A stretch of DNA of 64,000 bases, from assembly GCA_030789695.1 (NCBI GenBank), contig CM061142.1, positions 284,892,165 to 284,956,164 of the forward strand. Direction: 5' to 3'. A program made the position numbers and the translations under genes. Each line of letters starts with the position of its first letter. Position 1 is the first letter of the stretch. The notes beneath the pieces are model-generated. The model ran no database searches. It was not told the origin of the DNA and saw only the letters and a program-made list of their open reading frames with translations. This DNA comes from Scilla litardierei (Eukaryota; Streptophyta; Magnoliopsida; Asparagales; Asparagaceae). This document shows, one piece after another, positions 57,632 through 64,000 of the stretch.

Positions 57632-59009
57632 GTGTCACCCAAAAGAGTAAAGGGGCACATGTCAGCAAGTCTAAAAGACTTGGGCAAGGAAACTGAAAGT
57701 AGGCAACTAGCAACCTAGCAGTTTAGTATGCATGACATGGCAGTTATAACATGAGTGCACAATTTAAAACATGGCAAGACTATTTGTACGAGAGAACAAT
57801 CATCGGGACAAGACATGACAAGACAAGACAAGACAAGACAAGAGTAGCCACGCTACTATCAATCTCAATCAATTCACTATTCACGTTGTTTTGTAGATTG
57901 TTTACGCCTTACAGCTGAATGGTTCCACATTCGCTGATTGGCCGCTTAACAACTACCCCACTCCAAAGAGTTTACGCCTTACAACTGCAGTTGTTGATCA
58001 AACAGACTCCCAGTTGAATGGCCGCTTAACCCTCACCCCTTATACCCACACGTAATGGAGCCTAGGGTCCCCGCACAATGAACTCAGCTAGTGAGCTTGG
58101 GGTTGCCCCGCACAATGAGCTCGCATTCCTATTTCACAATTCAATATCGAGCGTTGGGGTTTCCAACTCATTATGCTCGCTTCTGGTCACGAGCCAGGAA
58201 ACACACAATTCGGGCATTGGCTATCAACCAACACATGGCCCGCTTCTGGAACACGAGCCAGGAACACAAGCAATGTAGCAAAGCTACGCAATCACTGAAA
58301 TGCATGAAGGATGCAATGACATGACAATTAACTTGCGTACCGATAATGGTAAGTAAACGTGACATGATAGTTGTGCAACATGCTAAATGTCGGAATTAGC
58401 TTCGTTGTCAAGCTAATTCCCCAATTTGCGCCTAGGCGAGTATCATTTCGTCGCCTAGTCTCTTTTACGCCTACAACAAGAAAATGGCCTAAAACATGGC
58501 CTAAACCCTAAGTGGCAAGTTTCGCTTGCCTAGCACCGGGGATGACGACCACTTCGTCACACGGATGCTATCTACGGGGGAAATCGTTGTTATGGGGGAA
58601 ACAAACACCAAACACATGAAATTAATTAGGGTTTCCATGAAATTATAAATAAGTTATAAAAACAACGGTAGATCGATTTCTTACCGAGAGGAGACGGAAG
58701 AAACACTCCGGGGAACCCTAGGATCAAATCTGGAGAAGATTGGAGAAGTTTGGGGAAACTAGGGTTTTGGGGGATTTGGGGATTTGATGGATTTTGGTGA
58801 GATTTTGGGGAAGATGAGAGGTAGATAGAGTAGATGGATGGTTTGGATGATGATTCTAGGGCTTGTAATAGAGAAATGGAGCTTGGAGGAAGATGGGGGC
58901 TGAAGGGGGAAGATTTTAGGGTTTTGGGTCGTGTTGGAGAAGAAGAAGTCGTTTGGGTTGGGTTTAAATAGGATGGGCTGGCGGCTGCCCAGAAATTAGG
59001 GTTTTAACA

Positions 59010-59440
59010 CTGGTTAGTCGGTCAAAGAGCAACCACTGACCGACTAGTTTGGCAACTAGTCGGTCGGTCGACCAACGTAGACCGACTAAGTGCAAACAGT
59101 AACTCCTGAACGAAAATAGGATTCTAGAGTTAGTCGGTCCATGAACAAGTACTGACCGACTAGTTTAGCATCTAGTCGGTCGATGAACGTTCTTAGACCG
59201 ACTAAGAGTAAACAGTAACTGATACAAAAATAATATGATGAGTTAGTCGGTTCAAGAAGCATTGCTGACCGACTAGTTTGCAACCTAGTCGGTCAACCAA
59301 CGTTCTTAGACCGACTAACGATAAACAGTAACTCCTGAGAAATTTAGAAAGCTAACTAGTCGGTCCAAGAAGGATTGCCGACTGACTGGATCGTCATCTA
59401 GTCGGTCGGTGGCCCTTCTTACACCGGCTAATGAGCACCA
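59010..59440. repeat. Tandem hairpin repeats AGTCGGTC...GACCGACT in LTR F
   Basis: About four imperfect units of 100-120 bases. Each holds two stem-loops whose arms are (T)AGTCGGTC and GACCGACTA(G), separated by loops of roughly 12-16 bases. Units are joined by AAACAGTAACT-like linkers. The last unit is decayed. Confidence 0.88.
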
Positions 59441-59699
59441 AAAGTACCGATACGGAGCGCGGGGCCCCGGGATCGATTCCTAAGACTCCTAGGCTTGATC
59501 TAATAGTTAGATACGACCGTTATGAAGTCCGTCACGAGTGACATACTTCGAAATCGACAATCCTAAGGAAGAAGCGAGAAAATACGACGATTCGATCGAA
59601 AATGAAACTACGGAGACGAAAACCACACAAGAGGAGAAAATCCACCAAAACATATATTATATTATATTAAATCCAGATTCATGAAAAGCAGTCGTTACA

Positions 59700-59711
59700 T
59701 CCTCCCCAACT
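59700..59711 (-). other. Polypurine tract of element F
   Basis: Minus strand AGTTGGGGAGGA directly before the LTR, preceded by GAGGACGGAAT as in element C. Confidence 0.8.
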
Positions 59712-59746
59712 TAAGAAAAAATTCCGTCCTCGGAATTTCCAAAAAC

Positions 59747-60649
59747 TCACGAGTCCGGAAACAAAAGTGGGAAACGCTCTCGCATCTCATCCTCATTCTC
59801 CCAAGTAGACTCTCCAGGTGAGCCGTGTCGCCACATCACCCTCACAAGATTGACAACCTTGTTACGAAGCGATTTCTGACGCCTGTCCAGAATCTGCACT
59901 GGATGCTGGTCATACGTCATATCAGGGCGAACGGTAATCTCCGAAAAATCCACCGCATGAGACGGATCGCTAATGTATCGACGAAGCTGCGACACATGGA
60001 AAACATTGTGAAATCCTTCCAAAGATGGCGGCAAGGCCAAGCGATAAGCTACCTCGCCAACCCTCTCCAAAACATCAAACGGTCCAATGTATCGCGGGCT
60101 CAACTTCCCACGCTTCCCGAAACGAATCACACCACGATTCGGGGAAATCTTCAAGAACACATGGTCGCCCGGCTGAAACTCCAAAGGACGACGTTTAGCA
60201 TCCGCCCAATGCTTAAAACGGTCCTGAGCAATTCTCAACATCATCTGAATATTCCTGACGATATCCACGGCCTCCACGATCATCTCAGGTCCCAACAACT
60301 CCCGATCACCAACGTCATCCCAACTCAATGGCGATCGACATTTCCTCCCATAAAGAGCGGCGAAAGGCGCCATGCCAATACTCGCCTGGAAGCTGTTGTT
60401 GTAAGAGAACTCCACCAAATGTAGATGGTCCTCCCACGAACCCTTGAAATCCAACATGCACGCCCTCAGCATGTCTTCCAAAATCTGAATCGTCCTCTCG
60501 GACTGGCCATCCGTCTACGGATGGTACGCCGTGCTGAAACTCAGACGCGTACCCAAGCTCTTCTGCAAACTCTGCCAAAACTGAGATGTGAACCTCGTGT
60601 CTCTGTCAGACACGATACTCACGGGGACTCCGTGAAGTCGCACAACCTC
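59747..60649 (-). pseudogene. Integrase core and chromodomain-like tail of element F
   Basis: Starts at GAG GTT GTG after interruption 2 with [15 protein letters not shown], then an in-frame TAG at 60517-60515 (CAG to TAG) in the AYHPxTDGQSERTIQ region. It continues through LEDMLRACMLDFKGSW, GPFDVLERVGEVAYRLALPP and VFHVSQLRRYISD to VNLVRVMWRHGSPGESTWEN and stops after LFPDS. One stop aside, the frame is intact. Confidence 0.9.
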
Positions 60650-60720
60650 CTGCACGATTCACGCTACATCACTATCCAAACTAGGAAAAGGACATAAAAC
60701 AGAGAGTAAAAGAATTTTAC
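60650..60720 (-). other. Intron-like interruption 2 of element F
   Basis: 71 bases, GTAAAA...CGTGCAG on the minus strand, between RRYME and [10 protein letters not shown]. Same position, phase (0), length class and much of the same sequence as 22654-22723 in C. Confidence 0.65.
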
Positions 60721-63139
60721 CTCCATATATCTCCTCGCTAGCGCCTCAGTGGACTGTCCCACTCGGAATGGAATAAAGTGTGCAGATTTGGTCAATCGAT
60801 CTACGATCACCCAAATCATGTCATTCTGCTTCGGACTCCGAGGTAGTCCAGTCACGAAGTCCATAGTGATGTGTTGCCACTTCCACTCCAGAATCGGAAG
60901 CGGTTGTAGCAACCCGGCCGAACGCTGATGCTCCGCCTTCACTTGCTGGCAAACCAAGCACTTGGCTACACTCCGAGCCACGCTCCTCTTCATACCATGC
61001 CACCAATAATTCAGACGAAGATCCTGGTACATCTTGGTGCCACCAGGATGCACAGAATACGGCGAACTGTGTGCCTCCACCATCAGCTCCTCTATGATAT
61101 CCCCAGCAGGCACACACAACCTGGCTCCAAACCTCAGCGAGCCATCCTCATGAATCAAAAAGTCAGTCCGCAGACCGGCTTCTACCTGCTCCCGAATCTT
61201 CACCAGCTTCGGATCCTCGGCCTGGCCAGCCTTAATCCGATCCACGATCGTCGACTGTACCTGCATGTACATCAACGAAGAAGCCTCCCCAGGAAGAACA
61301 ATCTCCACGCCAGACTCGCAAAAATCCTGCTGCAATCTCCACTGCGAGGTCAAAATCATTACCGCTGGAAGCCTACTCAAAGCATCCGGAACCACATTCA
61401 CCTTGCCAGGGTGAAACTGCAAATCAATATCATAATCCGCCATAAGCTCCAACCATCGACGCTGTCGCATGTTGAGCTCCTTCTGAGTGAAAATATACTT
61501 CAAGCTTTTGTGATCGGTGAAAATCTTCACTTTCTCACTCAGCAGGAAGTGCCTCCAAATCTTAAGAGCAAACACAACGGCAGCCAACTCCAAGTCATGC
61601 GTCGGGTAATTCTTCTCATGAACCTTAAGCTGACGAGACGCATACGCCACAACATGCCCGTGCTGATGCAACACACAACCGAGACCCTTGCCAGAAGCAT
61701 CGCAAAAGATCTCAAATCCACCGCTGCGATCAGGCACAACAAGAATAGGGGCACTCGTCAACCTCTCCTTTAGAATACCAAAAGCACTCTCACAATCACC
61801 CGACCAAACATAAGCAACATCCTTCCGCGTCAACCTGGTCATCGGCTCAGCAATACGAGAAAAGTCCTTAATGAATCGCCGATAATAACCAGCAAGTCCA
61901 AGAAAACTCCGAATCTCAGACGCTGACGACGGAACAGGCCACTCCCTGATGGCCCGAATCTTCTCGGGATCCACTGAGATACCATCTCCAGTCACCACAT
62001 GCCCGAGAAAAACAACTCGATCCAGCCAAAACTCGCACTTCGAAAACTTAGCATACAACCTATGCTTCCTCAAAATCTCCAACACCGTCCTTAAGTGCGA
62101 GGCATGCTCTTCCTCCGACTTCGAATAGATCAGAATGTCGGCAATAAAGATAACGACAAACTTATCCAAAAAGTCGTAGAAAATCAGGTTCATCAGATTC
62201 ATGAAAACTGCGGGCGCGTTAGTTACGCCGAAAGGCATAACCACAAACTCATAGTGTCCATACTTCGTCCTGAACGCTGTCTTCGGAACATCTCCCTTCT
62301 TCACCTTCAACTGATGGTAACCACTCCTCAAATCCAACTTTGAAAACACCCTCGAACCTCCAAGCTGATCAAAGATATCATCGATGCGAGGCAACGGGTA
62401 TTTATTCTTAATGGTCACCGCATTCAACTCCCGATAGTCCACGCACATGCGACGCGAACCATCCTTCTTCTTCACCAATAGCACCGGTGCTCCCCACAGA
62501 GACACACTAGGATTAATATAACCCTTCTGCAAAAGCTCATCCAACTGCTTCCGCAACTCTTCCAACTCTGCAGGTGCCATACGATACGGCGCCTTCGAAA
62601 TCGGCTGCGCACCTGGAACAAGATCGATAGAAAATTCCAGAGCCCGATCAGGCGACAAACCAGACATCTCCTCGGGGAAGACGTCGCCAAAATCTCGCAC
62701 CACAGCTGGCCACTCCAGCTCCATCTGCATAGCCACAGCCTCCACCGGCCTTGCCCGAAATCTGACAGGACTAAGCGAACTGCTACCACGACTGAACTCA
62801 AACACTGGATGTCCGGGAATCTCGAACACCACCTTCTTCCTCCGACAGTCGATCGTAGCATAGAAGCTCGCAAGCCAGTCCATCCCAAGAACTGCATCAT
62901 AGTTGATGATCTCGTGGACAATGAAATCAGCAAAAAGCTATGTCCACAGACCACCAACGAGCAAGAATTGCAACCATGATGCACCGAGACCACACCATTC
63001 CCTGTAACGATATTCCAACTCTTGGGGAGAGGGGACGTCGACAAGGAATGCCTCTCCACGAAGCTCCGAGAAATAATGCACATCGATGCACCAGAGTCAA
63101 AGAGGACTCGTGCAGGAAATGCGCAAACCAAAACCACAC
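60721..63139 (-). pseudogene. Protease, RT, RNase H and integrase N-terminus of element F
   Basis: Protease begins at VVLVCAFPARVLFDSGASMC; a one-base deletion near 62935-62940 shifts the frame before [16 protein letters not shown] (62883). RT is complete to RNase H and integrase ([45 protein letters not shown]), but its catalytic motif reads FIADILIYS instead of FIDDILIYS (Ala codon at 62142-62140), which should abolish activity. RNase H ([34 protein letters not shown]) and integrase [24 protein letters not shown] and MDFVTGLP are intact, up to RRYME. Confidence 0.93.
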
Positions 63140-63251
63140 CTAACAAGCAATTAACAATCAAACCCTATTCTAGCAAACAACCATGTTCAAGCAAACAACA
63201 CAATCAAACATTCAAAAACAGCTAGAAAGTAACAGCTAGATTGAGGATTAC
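63140..63251 (-). other. Intron-like interruption 1 of element F
   Basis: 112 bases, GTAATC...CTTGTTAG on the minus strand. Removal joins ATC ACA T to GT GTG GTT (phase 1), giving EVITCVVLVCAFPARVLFDS. Its position is equivalent to 20119-20234 in C. Here the frame happens to read some way into the interruption from the gag side. Confidence 0.6.
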
Positions 63252-64000
63252 ATGTGATAACCTCATCCACAGCCTCGCTCTCCGCAGCGGTCATCAGAAA
63301 AGCCTGCCTCCTCGGCGGAACAGCCTGCCGAAAAGCCTGCCCCTGCGGAACAAGAGCTGCTCCATGGCCAGCAGGAACAGACACTCGCTGCTGCAACGGC
63401 TGTGCTGCAACAGGAGCCCTCCGCAGTTGATTCGCATGCCGACAATCCTTCGCGACATGGGAAGCATCACCGCAAATCAGGCACTGGCCCAAAAACTTCC
63501 GACACTGATCCTTGACGTGGCCAGGCCTGCCGCAGAAATGGCAAAGCTTCAGAATAGGCCCTCCTGGCCTCTTAAACTGAGCAGACTGATTAGGCCTGAA
63601 TCTAGGTCTAACCACAGTTCTCGCCTGTTCCACAGGCCTCTTCCCAGCACCAACGACAGACCCCCTCCTCTGGTTCACGAGCAGCTCCTGCCTCTTGGCA
63701 GCGACCAGAACCTTCTGATAAGACTCCCGGTCAGAAGAGGTCACAAAACTCTGGAGCTCCGAAGCAAGCCCCTGCAGGAACCTCTGAGCTCTCTCCTCAG
63801 CGTCCTGCACCATCTTTGGTGCAAACCGACTCAGCCTCATGAACTCTTGGTGATACATGTCCACCGACGAGTTCCCCTGCTTCAAATCGATAAAACGCTG
63901 CAGCATCTCCTCCTTGGCAGCCTTCGGGAAGAACTCACCCTCAAATCTGGCCTTGAAGGTAGCCCAAGCTATCGGCTCCACCAACAACTTCTCTTCCGCA
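63252..64000 (-). CDS. gag of element F, C-terminal part (partial)
   Basis: Reading frame open from the window edge: WATFKARFEGEFFPKAAKEE, FMRLSRFAPKMVQDAEERAQ, then two CCHC knuckles, CHFCGRPGHVKDQC and CLICGDASHVAKDC (63540-63440). A Gln/Ala/Pro-rich linker leads to ESEAVDEVIT at interruption 1. No lesion is visible in this part. The start lies beyond 64000. Confidence 0.9.

Larger units (their letters stand above)
57178..59699 (-). repeat. 3' LTR of element F
   Basis: 2522 bp; minus strand TGTAACGACTGC to GGGTCGTGACA. It contains the hairpin repeat array (59010-59440) near its start and the acidic micro-ORF (57524-57631) near its end. The other LTR is outside the window, so neither its limits nor a target duplication can be confirmed. 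Confidence 0.88.
57178..64000 (-). mobile_element. Element F: Tekay/Del-type chromovirus, 3' part
   Basis: Minus-strand chromovirus closely related to C. The 3' LTR is 57178-59699, preceded by a polypurine tract, integrase, RNase H, RT, protease and part of gag, which runs off the window at 64000. Both intron-like interruptions of C are present at the same positions. It is dead by at least a frameshift, a stop and an altered RT active site. Confidence 0.94.

Noticed and set aside
59010..59440. CRISPR-like array
   Set aside because: Plant LTR context; repeats are imperfect hairpin arms with no unique spacers.
60928..61773. 281-codon plus-strand ORF
   Set aside because: Antisense shadow of the F polyprotein (RNase H and integrase region).

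Overview
The window is plant nuclear DNA made almost entirely of nested transposable elements. I found no ordinary host gene, rRNA, tRNA or CRISPR array. The evidence for a flowering plant is the set of families: Athila-type Ty3/gypsy (tRNA-Asp primer site), Tekay/Del-type chromoviruses, Ty1/copia with a tRNA-iMet primer site, and two CACTA (En/Spm) transposons. A degenerate CCCTAA hexamer tract would fit an Asparagales-type telomere repeat, but that is a weak hint.

Layout. Element D (minus, Athila-like, 31667-32689 and 48950-about 50205) is the oldest host. Element B (minus, Athila-like) lies inside D and runs from its single visible LTR (29963-31666) leftwards past base 1. B is split by two plus-strand insertions: A (3289-15152, same family, TSD GGCAC) and C (16211-26308, Tekay chromovirus, TSD GATAG/AATAG). 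D is split by E (minus, gag-only copia, 32690-48949, TSD GAATC), and E carries the youngest insertion, G (plus, 34835-42606, TSD CCGTT). To the right are a truncated minus-strand CACTA (about 50206-54542) with a decayed TNP2 transposase, a second CACTA terminus (54543-56008), about 1.2 kb of gene-free sequence, and a second Tekay chromovirus F (minus, 57178 to beyond 64000).

How the parts relate. A, B and D form a non-autonomous Athila family: gag-protease plus an ATHILA ORF-1-like third ORF, with no reverse transcriptase or integrase in A or B. E has only gag. G has no retroviral gene; it carries a 219-residue predicted multi-pass membrane protein, while its LTR ends, primer-site-like sequence and polypurine tract resemble those of C and/or F. 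The Tekay elements are the only ones with pol, and both visible copies are broken.

Most interesting: (i) C and F share two GT-AG intron-like interruptions at identical positions, one between gag and protease and one inside integrase; removing them restores the frame at both junctions. (ii) The LTRs of C and F carry a 35-codon acidic micro-ORF with a substitution pattern suggesting protein-level selection, and G has an acidic reading frame at the matching LTR position assembled from phase-compatible putative exons. (iii) G carries a captured membrane-protein ORF. (iv) Unrelated families each carry clusters of short palindromes in LTRs or leaders. All alignments were done by eye.
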